Under the pieces are notes generated by a model, which saw nothing but the letters and a program-made list of their open reading frames with translations, did not search any database and was not told the DNA's origin. The position numbers were made by a program, and so were the translations under genes. A stretch of DNA of 64,000 nucleotides from Aquarana catesbeiana. Lineage: Eukaryota; Chordata; Amphibia; Anura; Ranidae. How positions within the stretch are numbered: position 1 is the first letter of the stretch; every line of letters starts with the position of its first letter. Where the stretch lies: the NCBI RefSeq assembly GCF_042186555.1, contig NC_133332.1:237138015-237202014 (forward strand), read 5' to 3'. Below, in pieces: positions 54,871-63,119 of this stretch.

Positions 54871-56410
54871 GTATCCGCGGAGGGAGGCGGCACGTTTTTT
54901 AGCTGATGGTTTTGCCCATGGTTTTCGGATCCCGTGTTCGGGGCCAGTGATCCCGTCGCCTCGGCACCAAAACTTAAAAAATCAACCGGCCAATTTCCCC
55001 AGGTTGTTTCCAACAAGTTGGCGAAGGAGGTGGAACTCGGGAGAATGGCTGGACCATTCGATCACCCCCCGTGTCGTCTTTACACGTGTCCCCCCTGGGG
55101 GTTGTCCCCAAAAAGGAACCCAACAAATTCTGGTTAATTCATCATTTGTCGTATCCAAAAGGGACATCGGTGAATGATGCGATTTCTCCGGATTTGGCTG
55201 CAGTGTTGTACACCTCCTTTGATGCCGCAATTAGTTGGGTTCAGAGGTTGGGCCAGGGTTCATTGATGGCAAAGACGGATATTGAATCCGCTTTTCGCTT
55301 GCTGCCAGTGCACCCGGACAGTCAGCATTTACTGGGTTGTCGTTGGGATGGGCAGTTTTATCTTGATCAGTGTCTTCCGATGGGCTGTTCCATTTCTTGC
55401 GCATATTTTGAGGTCTTCAGCACCTTCGTGGAATGGGTGGTTCGGGAAGAGACTCAGTTGAGGTCGGTGCTGATGATTTTCTCTGCATTGGTCCCCCGGA
55501 TTCTTCAGTCTGCTCTGTAATGTTGCACACTTTGGAATCTATTGCGACCCGTTTTGGGATTCCCTTGGCGCCGGGTAAAATGGAAGGTCCTTCCACGGTC
55601 ATACAATTTTTGGGCATTGTCATTGACATGCGTCTAATGGAATGTCTGATCCCGAGCGACAAACTGGAAGACTTGCGTCGGGGGGTGGCAGAGGCGTTGG
55701 AAGGCGCTAGGAAGGTCCGGCTTAGGCAGTTGCAGTCGTTATTGGATAAGCTTAATTTCGCCTTCCGCATCATGCCTATGGGACGCATCTTTAGTCGTCG
55801 TCTCTGTGCCGCTACCGCGGGGGTACTTATGCCGCATCACTTCATCAGGCTTTCGAGGGAACTGAAGGCCGACCTGAGGGTTTGGGGTGAGTTTTTGGTC
55901 ACATATAATGGCAGGTCCTTATGGATGGCCCCTGTTGTGGCAGCCTCCGACATTGACATTTTCACGGATGCGGCGGGTAGTTCGGGCTTTGGGGCTTTTT
56001 GCCAAGGGGCTTGGTGCACGGCGGCGTGGCCCGATGAGTGGAATGCGGCGGGGTTCTTGCGTAATTTAGGGTTGCTGGAACTATTTCCGATTGTGGTGGC
56101 GGTTGAGATTTGGGGCTCCAAATTTCGGGATCGGCGGGTCTGTTTTCACTGCAAAAATTTGGGGGTGGTGGAGGTAATATTGAGCTTGTCAGCTTCTTCG
56201 CCACCGGTGGTGCGATTGCTGCGTCAATTGGTTTTACGGTGTTTAAGTTTGAATTGTCTTGTACAAGCTGTTCATGTCCCGGGGGTTTTGAATTCCATTG
56301 CCGATTCTTTGTCTCGTTTCCAGTGGACAAGGTTTCGAAGGTTGGCGCCGGAGTCGGAGCAACTGGGGGTTCCTTGTCAAGACAGGCTGTGGAGACTGGC
56401 ATTGGAGTAA
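54851..56410 (+). pseudogene. DIRS copy 1 reverse transcriptase/RNase H (broken)
   Basis: The ATG at 54851 overlaps the Gag end by 20 nt, exactly as in copy 3. RT shows P-L-G-V-V-P-K-K-E-P-N-K-F, K-T-D-I-E-S-A-F-R-L-L (catalytic Asp), and Q-C-L-P-M-G-C-S-I-S. At the YxDD position a small deletion and frameshift leave G-A-D-D. RNase H follows: F-T-D-A-A-G-S-S-G-F-G-A-F, L-E-L-F-P-I-V-V-A-V-E. H-C-K-N-L-G-V-V has Lys where copy 2 keeps the catalytic Asp, and D-S-L-S-R ends the domain. Both activities are lost. Confidence 0.9.
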
Positions 56411-57294
56411 CGGAGGAGCTGTTACGTCGATCGGTGACCGGGGGTACATGGGCAGCGTACTCATCGGTGTGGGGTAAGTGGTCTAACCTGGTAAGTTCGG
56501 TCGGGAGGAGTGTTTCACAACAGGAGCACTTGGCTTTGCTGCTGTACTTTATTGGGAATGGGTTTGCGCGGGGCACATCAGTGTCGAAAATGAACAAGAG
56601 TTTAGCTGCCTTAGCTTTTTTCTTTCGGCTTCAAGGCCTGACGGATGTGACGAAGGATTTTAGGGTGCGCCAGGCCATGAAGGGGTTCCGGAGGGGGCGA
56701 GTGCAGCCGGATTCTAGGCGCTCGGTCTCGTTTGAGTTGCTTCAGGAGTTAGTGGGGCTGTTGCCAGTGGTTTGTATTTCTGATTATGAGGTGAGGCAGT
56801 TCACGGTGGCTTTTGCATTAGCATTTTTCGGGGCGTTGCGTATTGGGGAGCTGGTGAGCAAAAACAGGTCTGGGGTCGGGGGGTTACAATTGACAGACAT
56901 GACAATGTCAGGGGAGTGTGTTCAGATTCATATTAGTAAGTCTAAAACGGATCAGTTGGGAAAAGGAGTTTCTGTGTCATTGTTTTGGGTGCTGCCGGCC
57001 TCTGTTTGTCCGGTTTCTTCTGTGCAGCGGTATCTGGAAGCGAGGGAGTTGGGGTCGGGGACCTTTTTATTACATGAGGATGGTTCATCCCTGTCGCGTT
57101 TTCAATTTTTGTCCATTTTTCGCCGTTATTTAAAACAGGCGGGCAGGGAGGTTTCACAGTTTAATACTCACTCCTTCCGTGTGGGGGCGGCCACGGAAGC
57201 GGCCAGGTGGGGTTTGGATTCCCAGGTAGTGAGACGGATAGGGAGGTGGGAGTCAGATTGTTTTAAGATTTATGTTCGCCCTCACCTGCTTTGA
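56110..57294 (+). CDS. DIRS copy 1 tyrosine recombinase (394 aa)
   Basis: Open over 394 codons and overlapping RNase H by 300 bp in a different frame, as in other DIRS elements; the true start may lie later than 56110. An N-terminal SAM-like DNA-binding region is at about residues 115-200 (T-W-A-A-Y-S-S-V-W). Catalytic residues are all present: Arg in A-L-R-I-G-E-L (~243), H-S-F-R (~353), Trp in G-R-W-E-S (~378) and the nucleophile Tyr in F-K-I-Y-V-R (~388). The enzyme would integrate circular cDNA without target duplications. The only DIRS copy 1 enzyme that looks intact. Confidence 0.92.
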   Translation: MGLQISGSAGLFSLQKFGGGGGNIELVSFFATGGAIAASIGFTVFKFELSCTSCSCPGGFEFHCRFFVSFPVDKVSKVGAGVGATGGSLSRQAVETGIGVTEELLRRSVTGGTWAAYSSVWGKWSNLVSSVGRSVSQQEHLALLLYFIGNGFARGTSVSKMNKSLAALAFFFRLQGLTDVTKDFRVRQAMKGFRRGRVQPDSRRSVSFELLQELVGLLPVVCISDYEVRQFTVAFALAFFGALRIGELVSKNRSGVGGLQLTDMTMSGECVQIHISKSKTDQLGKGVSVSLFWVLPASVCPVSSVQRYLEARELGSGTFLLHEDGSSLSRFQFLSIFRRYLKQAGREVSQFNTHSFRVGAATEAARWGLDSQVVRRIGRWESDCFKIYVRPHLL

Positions 57295-57346
57295 AGTTTC
57301 ATTGAGTGTTGTGCATGGTTCTATGTTCCTTTTTGTTTTCTTTCAG

Positions 57347-57942
57347 GTTTTCCTCCTGGTCTGGTGTGGATCTTGGGGGATTCATATGCTTTCTGTGGGG
57401 CTGTTCGGGCAGATGTTCGCCCGGATGGGAGACAACTGGGCATTTCACGGAGTGAGGCTGTCCTGAAATGGTTAGGGATTCGTGGAATGATGTGGGGCCA
57501 GGTTCTCCCTGAATTTCATTATTTTTCAAGAGTTGACAGGCCACCAGATGTGGTAGTTCTTCAGGCAGGGGGCAATGATTTAGGGGTACGTGCAGCCAGG
57601 GATTTGGCGAGGGATATAAAGTTTGATGTTTTGTGCCTGTTGCGTGTTTTCCCTGGCTGCATCATAGTATGGTCGGATATTTTGGCGAGAAAGAGGTGGC
57701 GTTTCGCCCGCTCCGTAGCCCGAGTGAACAAAGCCAGAACCAAGTTGAACAGGGAGATTGGGAGGTTTGTGGCCAGGCTGGGAGGGATAGTGGTCCGACA
57801 CAGGGAGCTGGAGGATCAGTCTGTTCGATATTGGAGAGATGACGGTGTTCATTTGAATGCTGTTGGCATAGACATCTGGTCCCTTGGCCTTCAGGAAGGG
57901 GTGGTTCGGGCTTTGCAGGTGTGGAGGGATTCACTTGAATGA
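57347..57942 (+). CDS. DIRS copy 1 SGNH-hydrolase-like segment (splice-acceptor start)
   Basis: Block I reads W-I-L-G-D-S-Y with the nucleophile Ser, block III L-Q-A-G-G-N-D-L-G with the oxyanion Asn, and block V R-D-D-G-V-H-L-N with the catalytic Asp and His, so an SGNH/GDSL esterase site is complete over ~195 aa. No ATG precedes block I in frame; the nearest start is GTG at 57364. Directly upstream is ttcctttttgttttctttcag, a polypyrimidine tract plus CAG ending at 57346, matched in position and phase in copy 2. The substrate is unknown. Esterases are known in CR1 and, as I recall, in Ngaro-type elements. Confidence 0.85.
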
Positions 57943-58528
57943 GGTTTTCAATCAAGCTCATGTGGCGGTTCAAGGGGTCTTTGGGGGGTCAGTGAAAATT
58001 TTGCATGGTCACAGGATTAGTGGGGCCCATCTAAGGATGGCGCTTACCTTTGGTTAGCGGTGGTTCTCCCAGGAGATAAGTCCCCTGGGGGAGGGGAATA
58101 TGGAAGTTGGTGTGATGTCCGAGCGTCCTCGAGCCAGTTGGGGTACAGCTGAGGATATAGACCATTAAAGTCATAAAGTGTGCCTTTTTAATACACCCAA
58201 AGACCTCTTGCTGTTGGATATTATTTTGTTCTTACGGGTATGTGTTACATGTTTTTTCACGTTATGTTATTTATTATTTTGTTAATAAATTGGGCTGCTG
58301 TGGCCGTTTAAAACCCATGTCACGCGGTCTGTGTCTTTAATCTAATGGTAAGGACCCAAGGTTGACGAATCCTTTAGTCATGTAATTTCACATCCTCTCC
58401 CATCAGAGGGACAGAAAATGTCTCTTCTGCCTGGAGACTTTCATCCCTTAATGCCAGCATGGCCATTTCCTTGACTAAGGGATGTGTCTATAAGTGAGGC
58501 TCCCGTGCATGCCTACTATTCCCTTTTT
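57943..58528. other. 3' region of DIRS copy 1 and junction with copy 2
   Basis: Non-coding. It includes aataaattgggctgctgtggcc near 58281, comparable to the minus-strand ggtaataaaaggctgctctggcc end of copy 2 (about 58570-58600). The two elements therefore end tail to tail here. No gene. Confidence 0.55.
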
Positions 58529-58995
58529 TACCCCTTGTCAGCAATTGACCAAACGACACTACGCTTTTTTGGAGTCGAATGGCCAGAGCAGCCTTTTATT
58601 ACAACAAATAGAAATACAAAAATACTTTAAACATATAACTTAATGCATGTTATACATTTTTCATAAACATTTTAACCAAATGAACCTTAGTATTAACCTT
58701 CCTGATCTAGTGGTCCTTGAAGGCAAATATATCAATTTAACATCAACTAGTTGTATCGGTATACCCATAAAAGGCCCCCTGCCGTGTAATTACGCAAGCT
58801 CAGGGACAAACAGCTACTTCCTTCCAGATACAACCTACTACATACCATTGTTTCCATTCAAGGGAAAGGACGCCCATACCTCTGTATGGGCCCAACCCCC
58901 ACTAAACCTCCATTAATTCTCAGCACCGCCTTCAAAGACCCCATAGACCTACCGCCACAGCACACGCACGTGACGCCTTATGTGCGTGTCGCCCT

Positions 58996-59489
58996 TCACA
59001 CCCTAAACGCCCGGTGTACGCCATCCTGCAAAGCCAACTGCCACAGGTCAAGACCAATAGCATTCAGGTGTACCCCATCCGATCTTAAAAAACGCCATAT
59101 TTCCTCCTCCAAATCCCAATGACGGACCGCCAAACCTCCATTACGAACCAAAAATTTGGCCACTGCTTTGTTGACCTTTATCCTCGCTCTGTTCAGACCT
59201 GCAACAGAGCGAGTCAAACGCCAAGCCGTCCTGGCCACGATATCCGACCAAATAAAAATAGTATCCGGAAAAAAGGATTGCAGCCGTAACAGATCGAGGT
59301 CAAGGCAGGCAAACCTATGCATCTCAGGTACCACCCTGGACCAGAGCATGCCCGGGATCCCGATCCAGTGTACCACGCCCTCCTCCCCTGACAAACTCAA
59401 CAACCTGCCATCCCTCCTGACATCCGCCCTCCTGGCACCCCAATACACGTATGAGTGTCCCAGGATCCACACCAAGCAGGAGTCCGAAT
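58996..59489 (-). pseudogene. DIRS copy 2 SGNH-hydrolase-like segment (block III lost)
   Basis: Block I is W-I-L-G-H-S-Y (His where copy 1 has Asp; Ser kept). Block V is S-D-G-V-H-L-N with Asp and His. The segment with G-G-N-D is missing: the frame goes from H-R-F-A-C-L-D-L to L-L-R-L-Q-S-F-F-P-D, an in-frame deletion relative to copy 1 that removes the oxyanion Asn. Upstream on the minus strand is tgtttttcaatttctttcag ending at 59490, and the frame enters four codons before L-V-W-I, as in copy 1. Probably inactive. Confidence 0.8.
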
Positions 59490-59685
59490 CTGAAAGAAAT
59501 TGAAAAACAGACAAAAGGAAGAAAGAGAGAAGACAAAAACACATCACCCTCATATTCCCTAGCTACTAAACCACCAGCCTACCCAACATAATTCTCTTTT
59601 TTTGAAGAAGAAGAAGCAAACTAAAAAAGAGAGGTTCCGCAAATCGCTAAAAGACCCCATACCCCAGCCATAAGGATTCGTTCAA

Positions 59686-60705
59686 CTAAAGTAAGTGAGG
59701 GCGAACATATAACTTAAACCTAGCTGATTCCCACCGACCAATACTCTTTACCACCTTCTCATCCAATCCCCACCGAACCGCTTCAGTGGCTGCTCCAATG
59801 CGGAACGAGTGAGAAGAATAATTCTCAGCATTCAATCCTGCTGCCACCAAACATTTTCTGAATACCGCCTGAAACTGAAAACGAGATACAGCCTTCCCGT
59901 CCTCATGTTGGAAGAAAACCCCCTCTCCTTGAGGCCTAATTTTACAAAGTTCCCCCACAGCCGCTACCGGACATAAAGGGGAACCCGGGACCATCTTCAA
60001 CTCTACCCACACCCCCTTTCTGAATTGATCCGTCTTGGACCTTCTCAAAAATACCCCCAACATATCCCCATGTAACCAAACATCTTGAACTTCCAAACCC
60101 CCGTCACCATTTTTATTCTTACTCACCATCTCACCCACCCGAAAAGCTCAGAAAAAGGTCAACACAAAAATGGCCCGAAACAAAACCCTCTCAAACTGAG
60201 AAAAACAAACACATCCCAACTGTTCCACCACATCCCCCAAATCCTTAAAGGAAACTGGGCGTCATTTGTCGGCAGCCATTCGACCAGCGCGATATCCACG
60301 CATAGCACGCCAAACCATGAAAGCCTTCGTCACATCCCTTTGCCCTGCCAACTGGAACATGAATGCCAGCCCCGCCAACTTTCTAGACATAGATGAAGCT
60401 GACACTCCGCTCTCAAAATTCCTGCCTATAAAGTGAAGCAGCAAATGGACCCTACCCTCATCATGAGGACTGTCCCCTACTTCCCCCACCAAAGCCCCCC
60501 ATTCCTGCCAGACCTTACTGTACGCTGTCCAAGTGGCTGCAGAAACCGATCTACGTATCAACCGCTGGGCAATGGCAATGCGATGCTCCATAACCTCTCG
60601 GGCGAGGAATCCCGGACACATCCGCTCCCGGTACCAGTTGACGAAACCTGTCCCACTGGAAACGAGACAACGCATCAGCCACAGACTTGTCAACCCCCGG
60701 AACAT
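59686..60705 (-). pseudogene. DIRS copy 2 tyrosine recombinase (two stops)
   Basis: Frame 60705-60262 holds the N-terminal DNA-binding half (T-W-T-A-Y-S-K-V-W-Q). Frame 60138-59686 holds the catalytic half with H-S-F-R-I-G-A-A-T, G-R-W-E-S and F-K-L-Y-V-R. Two TGA stops lie between, one right after A-A-D-K and one at 60150-60148 just before A-F-R-V-G-E, where the catalytic Arg is. Homology is continuous across both, so they are point mutations. Otherwise it follows copy 1 closely. Confidence 0.88.
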
Positions 60706-61080
60706 GAACTGCAGTCACAAAACAGTTGATACACAAACAATGCAAAACCAGATGCCGCAGTAAGCGCACAACTGGGGGGGGGAAGACGCAGTGTTATTAT
60801 TAATGGCCTGTACCACACCCAGATTATCACAGTGAAAACGCACGTGACGGTTCCTAAAGTCTTCGCCCCATAGCTCCACAGCTAGAACAATGGGGAACAA
60901 TTCCAAAGCTGCCAAATTGCGTACCAAGCCAGACTCCTTCCAAGCCACCGGCCATTCCCCAGCGCTCCACTTTCCCTGGTAAAAAGCCCCGAAGCCACCG
61001 GACCCAGCCGCGTCAGTGAACAGTTCCAAATCAAAGTTTGAAACTACAGAAAGCCCGGAGCAATAGCAACCAAGCAAATA
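60551..61080 (-). pseudogene. DIRS copy 2 RNase H (frameshifted)
   Basis: Shows L-F-T-D-A-A-G-S-G-G-F-G-A-F, L-E-L-F-P-I-V-L-A-V-E-L-W and F-H-C-D-N-L-G-V-V-Q, so the first three acidic residues are intact. After A-S-S-P-P the frame shifts (G-run at 60775-60782) and continues as frame 60769-60551 with H-V-P-G-V and V-A-D-A-L-S-R. RNase H would remove template RNA during cDNA synthesis. Confidence 0.88.
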
Positions 61081-61237
61081 AGCGTAGGGCGGGCATGACA
61101 GGGTTAACAGGGAACTTCCCTGATTAGGGGTGGTGAGTATAGAGCCGAGGGGGAGGGGCTGTAGGAATTTTGATAAGGGGGCCCCCGCCTGGGATGAGTC
61201 ACCAAAGCGTGGGGGAAAGTTCAGTGAGAGAAGCATC

Positions 61238-61759
61238 ATGTCAGAGGTGGAGAGAATTCTGGCCCAGCTCAGAGAGGAGGCAGCAGTGCGGGGTCCCGAG
61301 TGGCTCCAGGCGGCGCTAGGTACAGCACTCATGAGGACAGAGACAGCGTCCGGGCTGGCGGGCAGGAGCGGTACTAGAGCCCGCAGGGCCAGACCTCTGG
61401 AGCGGTATTCGCCGGAGCAACGCGGTGAGTCTCAGCGGCAGTCGGGGGGGAGCCGCGGAGTGTCAGCAGCGGGCCCACCCCCAAAACGGACGGCGCGTGC
61501 GAACAGCAGCAGCCCGGTAAGAACCACAGACCGGGAGCTCAGAACAGGCAGCGCGAGGCAGGGAAAGTACAGGGCTTCAGCGAGGCCTAGTAGACCCGGC
61601 GAACGCGCGCGCGCTGGCCCCTCCCCCAGGCTACCAGAGTCGGCACGGGGTCACACACAGAGGAGCAAAGCAGTCGGGATCCCCGGGCCTTCAGCGGCAG
61701 GAGATCCACAGCGGCCTGATCCGGAGCAGAGGGAGCAGAGCAGAGGCCGCCAGGACTGA
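61238..61759 (+). CDS. DIRS copy 3 leading ORF (173 aa)
   Basis: The ATG at 61238 is chosen because the protein start (M-S-E-V-E-R-I-L-A-Q-L-R) matches copy 1 at 53330; the open frame extends upstream to 61130 without a methionine context shared by copy 1. The protein is Arg/Ser/Gly/Pro-rich and basic, likely disordered, with no recognised domain. It stops 244 bp before the Gag ATG, with an in-frame TGA shortly before that ATG. It could be a separate RNA-binding protein or be joined to Gag by splicing or recoding; neither is shown. Confidence 0.65.
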   Translation: MSEVERILAQLREEAAVRGPEWLQAALGTALMRTETASGLAGRSGTRARRARPLERYSPEQRGESQRQSGGSRGVSAAGPPPKRTARANSSSPVRTTDRELRTGSARQGKYRASARPSRPGERARAGPSPRLPESARGHTQRSKAVGIPGPSAAGDPQRPDPEQREQSRGRQD

Positions 61760-62003
61760 GGTTCCACACACCGGTCCTGGTAAGGCTGTCCAAAAGTCGC
61801 CACACGGACGCGCTGCGCAGAGGAGGGAGAGGATGTCTGAAGCAGCAACAGCCAGCGGGCCTGATAGGCTTTCTTCAGAAGAGGAGGAAGACATGGTGCT
61901 GAACCTTTCGGAGGAACAATCGGAGTCAGAAGAAGAGGCAGCCCCCCGCTCGGGGAGGACAGCAGAGGTGGTCTGCAGATGATCGGCTGATGGGGCGTCA
62001 CCT

Positions 62004-63119
62004 ATGCAGCCCGGTAAGTCAGCACCTCTTACACCTGAGACACAATTGCAAGTGGGCAGTGGGCCTAGTAGTGGGTCTGGGCCAGGGACATCAGGGGGAG
62101 GGACGGGGGAGAACCCCCTGGGTGCTGCAGGCTTATTGGGTTTCTTGGAAGGAATCAAAGAGCTAGTACGTAAGTTTGAGCAGGCAGGCAACACAGCAGT
62201 GGGGCCAGCAGCAGCTTGGGTCCCACCTGCAGCAGGATCGGGGGAACGCGCAGGGTCAGGGGGGTGTACGGAAACGCCGGGGATCGCGGGGGCCGGCTCG
62301 GCGACGGCCAAGGATGGTGAAAATACGGTAGTGGCTCCGGAGGTAAGTAAGACGGCTGTGGCCAATGAGACGGTGGCGAGGCAGGATATAATTAGAATTG
62401 CAGATGCAGCCAAATGTGAAGTATATGTGTGTTATGAAGGGCCGTTAGGAGCACATCTGAAGCAGGAGGTCAGAGAAAAGCTTTGGAAAGGTGAGTATGT
62501 GGAGATTTTTTCGCTACTCCCTTTGGAAAAATTCAATCTAGACAGAGTAGAGCCCGATGATTCCAAAAAAGAGGATGAAGAGAAAAGGAGATATAGGTTA
62601 ATCCCGCGTACATTTACCAATTGGCTGCAGGCGTTCACCATAATGGCAAGTGTCATTGGGGAAAAACAGCCCGAACATTGTTCGGCGCTGTTTTGTTATC
62701 AGGATTCTATTGGGGAAGCGTATAGAGTTTATGGTGGGACTGCGTGGCTGAGGTATGATGAGCAGTTTCGGCAACGGAGGGCAGTGCGAAAAGAGCTACG
62801 CTGGGACCACAAGGATATAAGCCTATGGATGCGTTTAATGACCTCTGCGCGGGCACCGACCCAGTTTTTTCAGGGGGGGGCCGGCGGACCTTCAGCACAG
62901 GGACAGTCGGCCGGAAACAAAAAAGGGGTGTGCTGGCAGTATAACTCAGGAACATGCAAGTTCGGAAGTTCTTGTAGGTTCAAGCATGAGTGTTCGGGGT
63001 GCAATGGAGCCCACTCAGCATCAAAATGCTTCAAACAAGCTAAGGGCCGCTCAGGGGAAACTGGACACAAGAGGGAGGACTCCGGTGAGAGTGGGAAGGA
63101 TGCGGCCGTTTCTCGGTAG
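62004..63119 (+). CDS. DIRS copy 3 Gag (371 aa, intact)
   Basis: Starts M-Q-P-G-K-S. A Gly/Pro-rich linker leads to a conserved helical domain (about residues 130-280: Y-E-G-P-L-G-A-H-L-K-Q, N-W-L-Q-A-F, W-L-R-Y-D-E-Q-F). Near residue 310 there is a CCCH finger, C-x7-C-x5-C-x3-H (C-W-Q-Y-N-S-G-T-C ... C-R-F-K-H), then a second motif, C-S-G-C-N-G-A-H-S-A-S-K-C (C-x2-C-x3-H-x4-C). These should bind RNA in the particle. The last 20 nt overlap the RT start. Copy 1 lost the second motif by frameshift. Confidence 0.92.
   Translation: MQPGKSAPLTPETQLQVGSGPSSGSGPGTSGGGTGENPLGAAGLLGFLEGIKELVRKFEQAGNTAVGPAAAWVPPAAGSGERAGSGGCTETPGIAGAGSATAKDGENTVVAPEVSKTAVANETVARQDIIRIADAAKCEVYVCYEGPLGAHLKQEVREKLWKGEYVEIFSLLPLEKFNLDRVEPDDSKKEDEEKRRYRLIPRTFTNWLQAFTIMASVIGEKQPEHCSALFCYQDSIGEAYRVYGGTAWLRYDEQFRQRRAVRKELRWDHKDISLWMRLMTSARAPTQFFQGGAGGPSAQGQSAGNKKGVCWQYNSGTCKFGSSCRFKHECSGCNGAHSASKCFKQAKGRSGETGHKREDSGESGKDAAVSR

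Larger units (their letters stand above)
53200..58500 (+). mobile_element. DIRS-type tyrosine-recombinase retrotransposon, copy 1
   Basis: Plus-strand order: a small N-terminal ORF (53330), Gag with a CCCH finger (about 53797-54870), RT/RNase H (54851-56410), tyrosine recombinase overlapping RNase H in another frame (56110-57294), and an SGNH hydrolase segment (57347-57942). The 3' region ends near aataaattgggctgctgtggcc (58280-58300). The absence of integrase, the presence of a recombinase and the overlapping RT/YR frames define DIRS elements. Both outer edges are approximate; I could not identify its terminal repeats with confidence. Confidence 0.9.
58529..61095 (-). mobile_element. DIRS element, copy 2, 5'-truncated
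   Basis: Minus-strand order: end of RT and RNase H (about 61080-60560), tyrosine recombinase (60705-59686), SGNH hydrolase (59489-58996) and a 3' tail to about 58529. Gag and most of RT are missing. The RNase H reading stops near 61090, where the 5' region of copy 3 starts in the opposite direction. It is a different subfamily from copy 1, judged by amino-acid divergence. Confidence 0.88.

Noticed and set aside
55962..56597. Minus-strand 211-aa frame.
   Set aside because: It lies opposite the DIRS RNase H/recombinase overlap, whose plus-strand frames have clear catalytic motifs.
61691..62413. Minus-strand 240-aa Pro/Ala/Ser-rich frame.
   Set aside because: It is a GC-rich shadow of the DIRS leader and Gag N-terminus; no domain.
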